This document shows, piece by piece, positions 26,798 through 34,161 of a stretch of 39,624 bases of DNA. A program made the translations under genes and the position numbers. The notes beneath the pieces were generated by a model that saw nothing but the letters and a program-made list of their open reading frames with translations, had not been told where the DNA came from and did no database searches. Within the stretch, counting starts at the first letter, position 1. Every line of letters starts with the position of its first letter. The DNA comes from Akkermansiaceae bacterium (GTDB lineage: Bacteria > Verrucomicrobiota > Verrucomicrobiia > Verrucomicrobiales > Akkermansiaceae), in NCBI GenBank assembly GCA_903934285.1, contig CAIZNN010000148.1, positions 1 through 39,624 of the forward strand. The letters run 5' to 3'.

Positions 26798-27088
26798 ATG
26801 CGCGTGAATTACGACGACGCGGCCCGCGAGGAAGGACTCGCCGCCGCTGCGTGGTACGGGCTGCAACAGGAAGCTCTCCAAATCCGGTTCCTTGCAAAAT
26901 GGAAGGAGGCTGAACTCCGCATGGCAGCCAGCCCGCAATTGCACCGTTGCTTCGAAGGAAATCTGCGCAAGTGTCGTTTTGAGATTTTTCCGTATGCGCT
27001 CGTCTTCCGAATTCGCAACGACGAACTGCAAGTCCTCGCCGTCATGCACATGAGCCGCCGCCCCAACTATTGGCAACACCGTACCTGA
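26798..27088 (+). CDS. RelE/ParE-family toxin
   Basis: The 96-residue product shows the RelE/ParE fold pattern: DDAAREEGLAAAAWYGLQQ in the N-terminal helix region, FLAKWKEAELRMAASP in the second helix, and the C-terminal beta sheet with CRFEIFPYALVFRI and LQVLAVMHMSRRPNYW. RelE-type members cleave mRNA on the ribosome and ParE members poison gyrase; which applies is not decided by sequence alone, although the H-x-x-R-x-P-x-Y-W end is typical of the plasmid-stabilisation ParE-like group. It forms a compact, intact pair with the upstream antitoxin in a region otherwise full of gene fragments. Confidence 0.88.
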   Translation: MRVNYDDAAREEGLAAAAWYGLQQEALQIRFLAKWKEAELRMAASPQLHRCFEGNLRKCRFEIFPYALVFRIRNDELQVLAVMHMSRRPNYWQHRT

Positions 27089-27149
27089 CACCCCACACCG
27101 CCTCCACCCGTTCCTCGAATTCTCCCCGCTACTTTGTCCCGGCCTTCAA

Positions 27150-27177
27150 GGAGTGTGGGCGTCCACACCGCCCACAT
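27150..27177. repeat. REP-like palindrome, variant with 4-bp insertion
   Basis: On the minus strand it reads ATGTGGGCGG, then TGTG, then GACGCCCACACTCC. It is the same element as those at 30100-30123 and 31651-31674 apart from the inserted TGTG. The stretch 27089-27290 around it holds nothing else recognised. Confidence 0.7.
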
Positions 27178-27290
27178 TTGCCAATGCAACGCGAAAGTCC
27201 GAGGCTGCCGCCACCCTTTCTCCACCCATTGTCATGGCGGCCTAAAACGACAGCCTGCCCCATCGGCCCATCGGCCCATCGCGCTTCCGA

Positions 27291-27488
27291 CACCATCCCA
27301 TTTCAGCATTCCTCGGGCTGTTGATTCAGCACGGGATCGAGATCGTGGCTGACGTCCGGTCCCGGCCATTGAGTCGCTTGCCGTGGTTCTGTCGGCCGGC
27401 ATTGGAGAAGGAATTCAGGGAGAACGCCATCCGTTATATCTTCCTAGGCCAGGAACTGGGTGCTCGGCGTGGCGAACGGGAGTGCTGA
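27291..27488 (+). pseudogene. DUF488 protein fragment
   Basis: The plus frame ending at the TGA at 27486 reads AFLGLLIQHGIEIVADVRSR, PLSRLPWFCRPALEKEF and AIRYIFLGQELGARRGE. This is the core DUF488 motif (V-D-V-R-S-x-P-x-S-R and L-G-x-E-L-G-x-R). The N-terminal T-I-G-H-S motif is not in frame, and the C-terminal half of the usual ~120-180 residues is cut by the stop. It is a remnant. DUF488 function is unknown in most bacteria. Confidence 0.8.
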
Positions 27489-27490
27489 AT

Positions 27491-28067
27491 CTACAGTCCA
27501 CTTTCTCCAAATTCGGGATCAATGGTGCGATACCAATTGGCAGCTTCTGCAATCACCGCATCTGCGAGCCGCTCATTCAACTCCCTAACCATTTTGCCCG
27601 GAATCTCCCGCACCGTGTCCATCCCCAACGGCTTGAAATGCACGATCCGCGTCAACCGGTTCACCAACTCCGGCCGCAAGTGGCGGCGAATGGCTGCCTC
27701 CACCGTGGCGCGGGCATCCTGCCCGCCGCCATCTTGTTCCATTCCAAACCCCATCTTCCGCCGCATCTGCCCCGCGCCCAGATTGCTTGTAAGTACGATC
27801 ACCGCCGGCCGACCCAATGCCTGCGCCAACTTGCCCTCAGCCAGCAATTGCGCAAAACCCTCGACAATGCCGGTCTTGCCCACACCCGGCTCGCCTATCA
27901 AAATCAGGTTGCTCTTCCGGCTTTGCAGCAGAATTTGCGTGATTTTGAGCATCTCATCCCGCCGGCCAATCAAGGGCGGCAAGGCGCCCTTCGCCGCCAG
28001 GTCGGTAAGATTCCGCCCAAACCGCTCCAGCGCGGATGCACCTTTCTTCTTCTTGTCTTCTGTCTTC
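27491..28067 (-). pseudogene. ClpB-like AAA+ fragment 2 with internal deletion and in-frame REP
   Basis: The minus strand reads ASALERFGRNLTDLAAKGAL, PPLIGRRDEMLKITQILLQ and LILIGEPGVGKTGIVEGFAQ, that is the start of AAA+ domain 1 with its Walker A. At LAQALGRPA it jumps to [20 protein letters not shown] from domain 2. A REP palindrome follows, translated in frame as GGGQDARAT, and then AAIRRHLRPELVNRLTRIVH from the end of domain 2. Walker B, arginine finger and most of domain 2 are gone. A frame with a stop just upstream (near 28068) and no start codon of the family support a remnant. The final 22 residues are unrelated to ClpB. Confidence 0.85.
27710..27726. repeat. REP-like palindrome inside the ClpB-like fragment
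   Basis: GCGGGCATCCTGCCCGC is the reverse complement of the palindrome at 16942-16958. It sits in frame within the AAA+ remnant without breaking the reading frame. Confidence 0.85.
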
Positions 28068-28275
28068 TCTCAAAACCATCACTCAGGCGTTCCGCCACCC
28101 CACGCAATACTTGGTAGGCATCGAGCCCGAGTTTCGTCAACACCTAGCAGCCTGTCGGGCTCAGATTTTGACCGGATTCTGGCTTTTTGGGGAATCGGAG
28201 GCTTTGTGAGCGCTTCAGCACCCGCCTGAGGGACCGATTTGTGATTTTCAATTGTCGCTGGGCAGCTTTTCGTGA
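28068..28275. other. Non-coding stretch, possible insertion-sequence end
   Basis: A GACAGAAGACAAGAAGAAG tract (minus strand, about 28043-28062) related to the repeats at 3040 and 37699 lies at its left edge. At about 28144 the sequence CTAGCAGCCTGTCGGGCTC begins an AT-richer tract that resembles the terminal region of some insertion sequences, but no partner end or transposase was found. No gene is seen. Confidence 0.35.
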
Positions 28276-28875
28276 GCGGAGGCGTGTGAAGGTGGTGGCG
28301 GTCGGCTAACGCCGGGGGCTACTGCCTCACTGGTTCAACCGGCCACTCCTGCAACACCAAGACCTGCTGCGAAACCGGTTCAACCGGTCTTTCCGGCAAC
28401 GCCAAGGCCTGCTAACACACCGGGCCAACCAGTGGCTCCGATAACGCCAAAGCCTGCAGTCACCTTAGTTCAACCGGCCACACCGGCGGCACAGGAGCCA
28501 GCACATAAACCGGTCCTAACGCCAGCCACGGCGTTGAAGACACCTATTGTTGCACTCAGCGCGTCAGATCTCGATGCCGTGGGGGCGGACAAGGAAGTGA
28601 CGTTGCACTTGGGTGACGGAGAGGCCATCCTTCTACGTCGATCAAACGGGCGCTGGATCAGCTCAGGTTTTGTGACGCAGGCTCAATGGAAGGCCGTGAT
28701 GGGCTGGGTTCCAGGGCGCCTTAGTGGTTGGAATTTGCCAGTGGGAGATGTGAGTTCTGATGCTTTACGGTCGTTTTGCGATCAACTGCAACAGAAAGTG
28801 AAACTTCCGCCTGGTTGGCAGGCTGGCTCTACGGATGCTATGGGCAGGTCAGGGTGGCGACTGTTGTTGTATTAG
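28276..28875 (+). pseudogene. Truncated protein with Pro/Thr-rich repeats and SUMF1-like end
   Basis: The frame is open from 28276 with no clear start; GTG at 28432 is the first usable one. The first half is a Pro/Thr/Ala-rich repeat linker (VQPATPATPRPAAKP, VQPVFPATPRP, APITPKP). The second half has VTQAQWKAVMG, then NLPVGDVSSDALRSFCDQL and KLPPGWQ. These are the hallmarks of the N-terminal half of the FGE-sulfatase/SUMF1 domain of formylglycine-generating-enzyme-like proteins. The domain stops after about 100 residues, before the catalytic cysteine region. The protein is therefore truncated at both ends and probably non-functional. Confidence 0.65.
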
Positions 28876-28877
28876 CC

Positions 28878-29879
28878 CTATTTCTGTTTTAATTCCGGTT
28901 TGCCTAACGGATGAGTTGAAGCATCGAAGAACCGAAGATTATTTCTGGGAAACTTTTCAATCAAACGAGCTTTGTCCTGCTTGATTTCGATTCCCCGATT
29001 TGGAAGAATCGAGACGGCAATCAAACCAGCATCAGAATGATTAATGGCCTCAACTATATGACGATCTTCGATCGATAGTCCGTGTCCAAATACACACAAT
29101 GACCCTTTGTGTCTTATGAGCTTAGAATGAGCGAACGAAAGATAATCAGACTTGTAAATCGATCTGACTTTGTCCTCTGCCGTACCCTCAGAGATCAATA
29201 GCGGGGTTGTATCATCGCTCATTGATGTTCCGAATTTATCAAGAAGGCTTCCGCCGCCGTCGCTCCGCACCTTATATGTCTTTCCGTCAATTGATTTCTG
29301 GAACTGAAGGCCACCATGGAGGTGAAGAATTGCTGTGTCATCACCCCGAAAATCTGTATTGTTTACATCGAATGCATTAGACCAAAAATAATCCTTGAAG
29401 CCGCCTCGGTTTCCAAACATTACAGCCCAGTATATCAGAAGGTCATAATTGGTGGAGTAAACAATCGGATAGTTTGACAGTTCGTCTCCTATGTCACTTA
29501 GGATGGAACCCGAAATGGTCGCCCATGGGATGTGATTTGCATGAACGGCGTTAGCTAGTGCAGCTTGAATGCTCTTGTATCGCTCATTGACTGGTCGGGT
29601 TTCTAATGAGAGCGACGACATTACTTTTCGAGCGGTTGCAAGTGACGATAATACAAACTCAAAATTCTTAGTGCTGAATTTATCAAACAGGGCAACGTCG
29701 TGAGCATTTAGTCCTTGGCCTGTGGGAATTTCGAGAGCCTTGCTATACAATGAGTCATACTCAAACCCATCCCACACCGCCCGACTGGCGCCATTTCCGA
29801 CCAGGATGCCGGAAAAATCACAACCCTGCTTCAACGTATTCCAGTCTTCAAGATTCTCGTCGAGTGTAGATCCGTTCAT
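28878..29879 (-). CDS. SIR2-like DUF4917 family protein
   Basis: This intact 333-residue protein has the SIR2-like pattern of DUF4917: GILVGNGASRAVWDGFEYDS at the N-terminus (nucleotide-binding loop), KNFEFVLSSLATARKV, IVYSTNYDLLIYWAVM in the middle, ILHLHGGLQF, and LCVFGHGLSIEDRHIVEAI near the C-terminus. Related SIR2-like proteins hydrolyse or bind NAD, and several serve in anti-phage defence; for DUF4917 itself a function is not established. The gene is clearly AT-richer than its neighbours, with codon use unlike the rest of the window, which indicates acquisition from elsewhere. It sits between a truncated SUMF1-like gene and repeat-bounded toxin-antitoxin remnants. No partner gene is adjacent. 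Confidence 0.8.
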   Translation of the reverse strand: MNGSTLDENLEDWNTLKQGCDFSGILVGNGASRAVWDGFEYDSLYSKALEIPTGQGLNAHDVALFDKFSTKNFEFVLSSLATARKVMSSLSLETRPVNERYKSIQAALANAVHANHIPWATISGSILSDIGDELSNYPIVYSTNYDLLIYWAVMFGNRGGFKDYFWSNAFDVNNTDFRGDDTAILHLHGGLQFQKSIDGKTYKVRSDGGGSLLDKFGTSMSDDTTPLLISEGTAEDKVRSIYKSDYLSFAHSKLIRHKGSLCVFGHGLSIEDRHIVEAINHSDAGLIAVSILPNRGIEIKQDKARLIEKFPRNNLRFFDASTHPLGKPELKQK

Positions 29880-30025
29880 GGGAGTGCGGCGTGATTTCTA
29901 GTCATGCTGATGCCTTTGAGACAGTATCCTTGGATCGCGACGTTCATGTTAGCTGGATGCTTGAGATTCCTAGCTGTTTTGCGGCGGGCGGGTTTCGCTG
30001 GGGGCGGCGCGGGTGCTTTGGTTTC

Positions 30026-30123
30026 GATGAAGCTGAGGGTGGGCAGGAGGAATTCGCCGTGGGAAATGGTTAGAAGGCGGGTCGTTGAAAGAGGAGAATA
30101 TGTGGGCGGGACGCCCACACTCC
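30026..30123. repeat. Direct repeat A, left copy (~100 bp)
   Basis: It shares with 31573-31674 the blocks GGGTGGGCAGGAGGAATT, then AATGGTTAGAAGGCGGGT, and finally the palindrome GTGGGCGGGACGCCCAC, with point differences between blocks. The two copies point the same way and lie about 1.5 kb apart, on either side of the VapBC-like genes. Confidence 0.85.
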
Positions 30124-30131
30124 TTGATGGG

Positions 30132-30150
30132 TTGCGGCAAGATGCCGCAA
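30132..30150. repeat. REP-like palindrome TTGCGGC/GCCGCAA
   Basis: TTGCGGCAAGATGCCGCAA pairs over seven bases on each side of AAGAT. It follows repeat copy A directly. Confidence 0.7.
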
Positions 30151-30363
30151 CTACGGACCGCTGCGGCTGGCCTTGGTCTTTGCCGGGGCTGCGGGCGGGG
30201 AGATTTTTGGTGCGAGATGCACGACCTTGTGGCCGCTGTCGCACTGGCGCTGTTTCATGGCGTTCATCATGGCGTTCATCACGGCGCGGTAGTCGCCTTA
30301 ATAGGAGTCGAGAATTTCAGCCCTTGTTTTGCGGATTTCGGCGACGCGCGAATTGCTATTCAT
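30151..30363 (-). pseudogene. Small gene with in-frame ochre codon
   Basis: From the ATG at 30363 the frame reads MNSNSRVAEIRKTRAEILDS and Y, then TAA (30298-30300). It then continues without another stop as GDYRAVMNAMMNAMKQRQ, CDSGHKVVHLAPKISPP and on to a TAG at 30151. Total length would be 70 residues with one nonsense codon at position 22. The product is not recognised. The continuing, protein-like composition after the stop suggests recent decay, or a sequencing error. Confidence 0.5.
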
Positions 30364-30443
30364 GGTCTTGGCCTCCAAAGAGTTCGGTGGGTGTGCAGAT
30401 GGTCGGTGCCAGATAGGAGTCGGTCTCGGCATGGGGCATTCGT

Positions 30444-30965
30444 TCACGGTTTGTGCGAGACTGCCTCGTAGGCACGGATTTCCTCGCAAAGTTTCTCGCC
30501 GCTCCCCTCATCCGGCTGAGTTTGGCGGGCGGCGGTATAATCGCCGGAGCCTTGGTCTAACAAGCGGGAGCCAGGCAATGGATTGAACGCAACGCCAGCA
30601 ACCCAGGGTTTTGATAGAAGGGCCATGTCCAAAGTGGCGAGTCTGAGGTGATGGCGGGCGGCAAGGCTGACGAGATGCGCGTCGGTGGTGTCCTTGTGGC
30701 GGGATTCAGGCGAGTCGGCGGCCGTCACATCGTCAGGCAGGAAACGATGGGACGGGCGGGCTTGAAGGCCGACAAGGGACCGGTGGGCATCCTCCCAGGA
30801 TGCGGCATAGGCCGGGCTGAGGCTGACACGGAGAAAACCCAATTCGACGATGGGAGTGGTATGAAATTCATCCTGAGAATCAAGCCAACAACGGACCTGC
30901 TCGTGATCGGCGTGAGTGGTCTACCGACTGGCGAGCAGAAAATTGACATCGAGGAGCCAGCTCAC
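30444..30965 (-). pseudogene. PIN-domain (VapC-like) toxin with in-frame amber codon
   Basis: The frame starts at a GTG (30965) that overlaps the antitoxin stop as GTGA. It reads VSWLLDVNFLLASR, then TAG (30921-30923, codon 15), then continues in the same frame as TTHADHEQVRCWLDSQDEF, PIVELGFLRVSLSPAYA, KDTTDAHLVSLAARHHLRL and ATLDMALL. All acidic residues expected in a PIN nuclease (LLDVN, VELGF, TTDAH, TLDMA) remain. PIN toxins of VapBC pairs cut tRNA or rRNA. The amber codon should abolish the product unless suppressed or restarted downstream; a tryptophan (TGG) there would fit the family. The C-terminal 45 residues are unlike PIN proteins. Confidence 0.8.
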
Positions 30966-31183
30966 GGGGAGTCTTCAAGGAGTTGTTTGACGCGTTCAGG
31001 AGTCATGGGCGGGGCGCCGACAGGGGCGTCCAGCAGGTAATCATTTCCCACGCGGCGACCGCGGGCCGGTTCGCTGCGCCGCCGGCGATTTTGAAGCGAG
31101 GTGGTCAACGCTTGCAGGAGTTCTTCCTGCTCGAGCGGCGGCAGCTTCTTTGCAGAAGACTCGATGTCAGCGAACGTTTTCAT
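30962..31183 (-). CDS. Antitoxin-like protein paired with the PIN toxin
   Basis: The 73-residue product begins MKTFADIESSAKKLPPLEQE and LLQALTTSLQ, a form common among small antitoxins (the E-L-P-x-x-E-x-x-x-L pattern). A basic patch RRRRSEPARGRR follows, then a toxin-binding-like tail ending MTPERVKQLLEDS. It overlaps the PIN gene start by four bases, the usual arrangement for translationally coupled toxin-antitoxin pairs. As the partner is disrupted it may be an orphan antitoxin. Confidence 0.7.
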   Translation of the reverse strand: MKTFADIESSAKKLPPLEQEELLQALTTSLQNRRRRSEPARGRRVGNDYLLDAPVGAPPMTPERVKQLLEDSP

Positions 31184-31201
31184 GGTGGGAAGCTATAGCG
31201 T

Positions 31202-31504
31202 TCAGGCGCAGCGTGCAATGGTTCTTTTGCGGTCATTTCCGCGACAAGCCGTCGCAGCAAAGCAATTGCTGTTGCGGCGGGCAAATTGGCTGCAGGTTGT
31301 AGCCAAATTGCGGGGAGAATAGTCCGTTGATCCAGGGAACGAATTGCGCAGGTCGACCGCGACTTGGTCGATGACCGATTCGCCCCAAGCATGCAGCGTC
31401 TGTTTTTCCACAATGCCCTGTCCGATGTCCCAGTAGAGCAGGATCACTTCACGGGTGATGGCCCGGGTGGCAGAGACGCGGGAAAAAACTTCCCGTGCTT
31501 CCAT
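31202..31504 (-). pseudogene. DUF1016 (PDDEXK-type) N-terminal fragment
   Basis: The minus strand encodes TREVILLYWDIGQGIVEKQ, WGESVIDQVAVDLRNSFPGS and YSPRNL, the N-terminal helical domain of DUF1016/YhcG-type proteins. After NLATTCSQFARR the frame shifts: the neighbouring frame gives ALLRRLVAEMTAKEPL, which resembles the expected Q-L-V-A-E-I segment. The C-terminal nuclease domain is absent. It is a frameshifted remnant. Confidence 0.7.
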
Positions 31505-31572
31505 GACGCCGTGAACTTATCAGGAAGCCCGCTGGCAGGGGAGGCGCCGGGATGGATCCAGTTGTTGGTATC

Positions 31573-31674
31573 GATGCCGCTGCGGGTGGGCAGGAGGAAT
31601 TTGCCGTGCGCAATGGTTAGAAGGCGGGTTGTCGGGCGAGGAGAGGAAAAATGTGGGCGGGACGCCCACACTCC
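31573..31674. repeat. Direct repeat A, right copy (~100 bp)
   Basis: This is the right copy of the element at 30026-30123, ending in the same GTGGGCGGGACGCCCAC palindrome. A further GGGCGGGACGCCC palindrome follows at about 31685-31697. Confidence 0.85.
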
Positions 31675-31767
31675 GTGAGGCGCTGGGCGGGACGCCCGCG
31701 CCACTGGCGGGCGGTCGGGAGAGCATGATTTTCACGGTGACCCTGCCGCCGCCTTGCTGGGGTTTGG

Positions 31768-32073
31768 TCAGAACGGAAGGTCGTTAGAATCTTCGATGTG
31801 GCTGGGGTTCCGGGTGCCCGGCGCGGGTGGGTTGGGCAGGTTTTCGCGGTGTTTCATCTCACGCTCGCGGGGGATTTCGTACTCTCCATGCTGGTGGAGC
31901 CAGATGGGGTCGGCGTTTTGGCGGACGAATTCATCCGGGTCCATGCCTTCGATGGCGGGTGGGCGACGGACGCGGACTTGTTTGCCGTACATGAAGACAG
32001 TCATGAAGTCTTTCTTGCGCTGTTTTTTGGCGGCGCGTTGGGCGGCGGTGAGTTTCTTTTTCGGCTTGGCCAT
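31768..32073 (-). CDS. Small basic hypothetical protein
   Basis: This 101-residue protein is not recognised. The N-terminus is strongly basic (MAKPKKKLTAAQRAAKKQRK) and the centre reads TVFMYGKQVRVRRPPAIEGM, DPDEFVRQNADPIWLHQHG. The C-terminus is proline-rich and acidic (DSNDLPF). Coding is supported by an ordinary ATG start, protein-like composition and lack of a better frame. The basic tail would suit nucleic-acid binding, but that is only a guess. It stands alone between repeats on the same strand as dxs. Confidence 0.6.
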   Translation of the reverse strand: MAKPKKKLTAAQRAAKKQRKKDFMTVFMYGKQVRVRRPPAIEGMDPDEFVRQNADPIWLHQHGEYEIPREREMKHRENLPNPPAPGTRNPSHIEDSNDLPF

Positions 32074-32110
32074 GGCGTGGTGTGATCGGGAGGTGCATTG
32101 GCGGAAGAGT

Positions 32111-32149
32111 GCCCGGCAGGATGCCGGGCACAGCCGGCAGGATGCCGGC
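32111..32149. repeat. Two adjacent REP-like palindromes
   Basis: GCCCGGCAGGATGCCGGGC (32111-32129) and GCCGGCAGGATGCCGGC (32133-32149) share the GGCAGGATGCC core with the elements at 16942 and 27710. They lie between dxs and the small basic protein gene. Confidence 0.85.
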
Positions 32150-32268
32150 GCTCCCCATGGTGATGCCGCCCGGTCGTGGGTTTGGAGTCACCGAATGTGT
32201 CGTCGTGAGGTCAAGTTCTTCGTCTGGCGTCCTGAAGTCCCGCGTCCTGGGTCTGAGCCACAGCCTCG

Positions 32269-34161
32269 TTAGAAATGTTGCAACACCTTGGCGGCGGCGG
32301 CGGCGGCGGTGAGGCCGTGGAGGTCGCGGAGGGTTTCGGGTTTGCCGTGTTGGATGAAGGCGTCGGGCCAGCCGATGCGTTCGACCGGGGTGGCGGAGCC
32401 GGCGCTGTGGAGGTGTTCGATGACGGCGGCGCCGAAGCCGTTGGTGAGGACGTGGTCCTCGAAGGTGCAGAGCACGCGGCACTTGGCGGCGAAAGTGTCG
32501 AGCACGGCGGTGTCGAGCGGTTTGATGAAGCGCGGGTTGATGAGGGCGACGGACAGGCCCTTGGCTTCGAGCAGGGCTTTGGTGTGTTCCGCCATTTCAA
32601 AGAGGGTGCCCAGCCCGAGGAGGGCCACGTCGCTGCCGTCGGCGACCACTTCGGCTTTGCCGATGGTGAGGAGTTGCGGGGTGGGCTTGATGGGAGTGCC
32701 CTTGATGCAGCCGCGCGGGTAACGGATGGCGGAGGGGCCGGCATCGTAGGCGGCCATGGTGTGGAGCATGTCGACGAATTCATCCTCATCCTTGGGCTGC
32801 ATGTGGATGAGGCCGGGGATGAGGCGCAGGAAGCCGATGTCGAAGAGGCCGTGGTGGGTCGGCCCATCATCGCCGGACAGGCCGCCGCGATCCATGCAGA
32901 GGCGCACGGGGAGGGCTTGCAGCGCGATGTCATGGATGATCATGTCATAGGCGCGCTGCATGAAGGTGGAGTAGATGGCCAAAAACGGGCGGAAGCCTTC
33001 GGCCGCCAGGCCGGCGGCAAAGAGTGCGGCGTGCTCCTCGGCAATGCCGACATCGAAGTAACGGCCCGGCACCTCATTTTTGAAGGTGTCCAGCTTGGTG
33101 CCGCCGGGCATGGCGGCAGTGATGGCGACGATTTTCGGATCGGTCTTGGCGATGTCGGTTAGGGTGCGGCCGAATATCTCCGAGCAAGTGGGGGTGTTGG
33201 TGCGGCTGGTGGAGCCGTCCTCGAGTTTGTAGGCGCCGAGGCCGTGGAATTTGCCGGGGTCGTCGAGGGCGGGTTGATAGCCGCGGCCTTTTTCGGTGAT
33301 GATATGCAGGACGACAGGTTCGTGGAGGGTTTTGAGGTGCTCGAAGGTGCGGATCAAGAGGCGCAGGTCGTGGCCATCGATGGGGCCGAAGTAGCGCAGG
33401 CCGAACTTTTCAAACAGGACATTGGGAAACAACAGGTTCTTGGCGCTCTCCTCGACCTTGTGGGCGAGACTGCGGACGGCCTTGCCGGCGATTTTCTCGA
33501 CAAACTCGGCGGCCTTGCTGCGCACCGCGGCGTAGGTCGAGTGGGTTTGCAGGGCATTGAAGTAGCGGGCGATGGCACCGACATTTTTGTCGATCGACCA
33601 TTCGTTGTCGTTGAGCACGACGATGAATTTGCGGGTGGTTTCGGCGATGTTGTTGAGCGCTTCCAGAGTCGGGCCGCAGGTGAAGGCGGCATCCCCGGCG
33701 ATGGCCACCACGTGGTGGTTTTCCCCGGCCAGATCGCGGGCGGCGGCGATGCCGAGGGCGGCGGACAAGGCGGTGCCGGCATGGCCGGCACCGTAGCTGT
33801 CGTGGGGGGATTCGGTGCGCAGCAGGAAGCCGTTGAGCCCTTGATAGGTGCGGATGGTATGGATGCGCGCCGCCCGGCCGGTGAGCATTTTGTGGACGTA
33901 GCCCTGATGGGCCACATCGAACACCAACTTGTCGGCGGGGGTCGAGAACACGCGGTGAAGGGCGATGGTCAGTTCGACGACACCGAGATTGGGGCCGAGG
34001 TGGCCGCCGGTGCGCGACAGTGAGGTGATGAGGGTGTGGCGGACTTCCGCCGCCAATTGCACCAACTCCTCGTCGGTGAGGCGCTTGACGTCGGCAGGGG
34101 AATCAATGGCCGAGAGCAAGGGGCCGAGCGCAGGGGGTTCAGAACAGGCGGATGTCGTCAT
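32269..34161 (-). CDS. dxs: 1-deoxy-D-xylulose-5-phosphate synthase
   Basis: The 630-residue product has the DXS domains in order. The thiamine-diphosphate domain has SLSRTGGHLGPNLGVVELTI, DVAHQGYVHKMLTGR and GDAAFTCGPTLEALNN with NDNEWSID. The PIDGHD motif is near residue 290. The pyrimidine-binding domain has VGIAEEHAALFAAGLA and CMDRGGLSGDDGPTHHG, and a transketolase C-terminal domain follows. The enzyme joins pyruvate and glyceraldehyde 3-phosphate in the first step of the MEP isoprenoid pathway. The usual GDG of the thiamine motif reads GDA here. The ATG at 34161 overlaps the end of xseB by 23 bp, an arrangement that indicates one operon. Confidence 0.97.
   Translation of the reverse strand: MTTSACSEPPALGPLLSAIDSPADVKRLTDEELVQLAAEVRHTLITSLSRTGGHLGPNLGVVELTIALHRVFSTPADKLVFDVAHQGYVHKMLTGRAARIHTIRTYQGLNGFLLRTESPHDSYGAGHAGTALSAALGIAAARDLAGENHHVVAIAGDAAFTCGPTLEALNNIAETTRKFIVVLNDNEWSIDKNVGAIARYFNALQTHSTYAAVRSKAAEFVEKIAGKAVRSLAHKVEESAKNLLFPNVLFEKFGLRYFGPIDGHDLRLLIRTFEHLKTLHEPVVLHIITEKGRGYQPALDDPGKFHGLGAYKLEDGSTSRTNTPTCSEIFGRTLTDIAKTDPKIVAITAAMPGGTKLDTFKNEVPGRYFDVGIAEEHAALFAAGLAAEGFRPFLAIYSTFMQRAYDMIIHDIALQALPVRLCMDRGGLSGDDGPTHHGLFDIGFLRLIPGLIHMQPKDEDEFVDMLHTMAAYDAGPSAIRYPRGCIKGTPIKPTPQLLTIGKAEVVADGSDVALLGLGTLFEMAEHTKALLEAKGLSVALINPRFIKPLDTAVLDTFAAKCRVLCTFEDHVLTNGFGAAVIEHLHSAGSATPVERIGWPDAFIQHGKPETLRDLHGLTAAAAAAKVLQHF

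Noticed and set aside
28321-28530. CAACCGG-containing direct repeats as a CRISPR or tRNA T-loop
   Set aside because: Spacing is irregular and the tract codes for a Pro/Thr-rich linker; no acceptor or anticodon stems are present.
29904-30416. Plus-strand open frame of 170 codons next to the DUF4917 gene
   Set aside because: It runs across a direct repeat and REP palindromes and shows no protein-like features apart from repeat-derived peptides.
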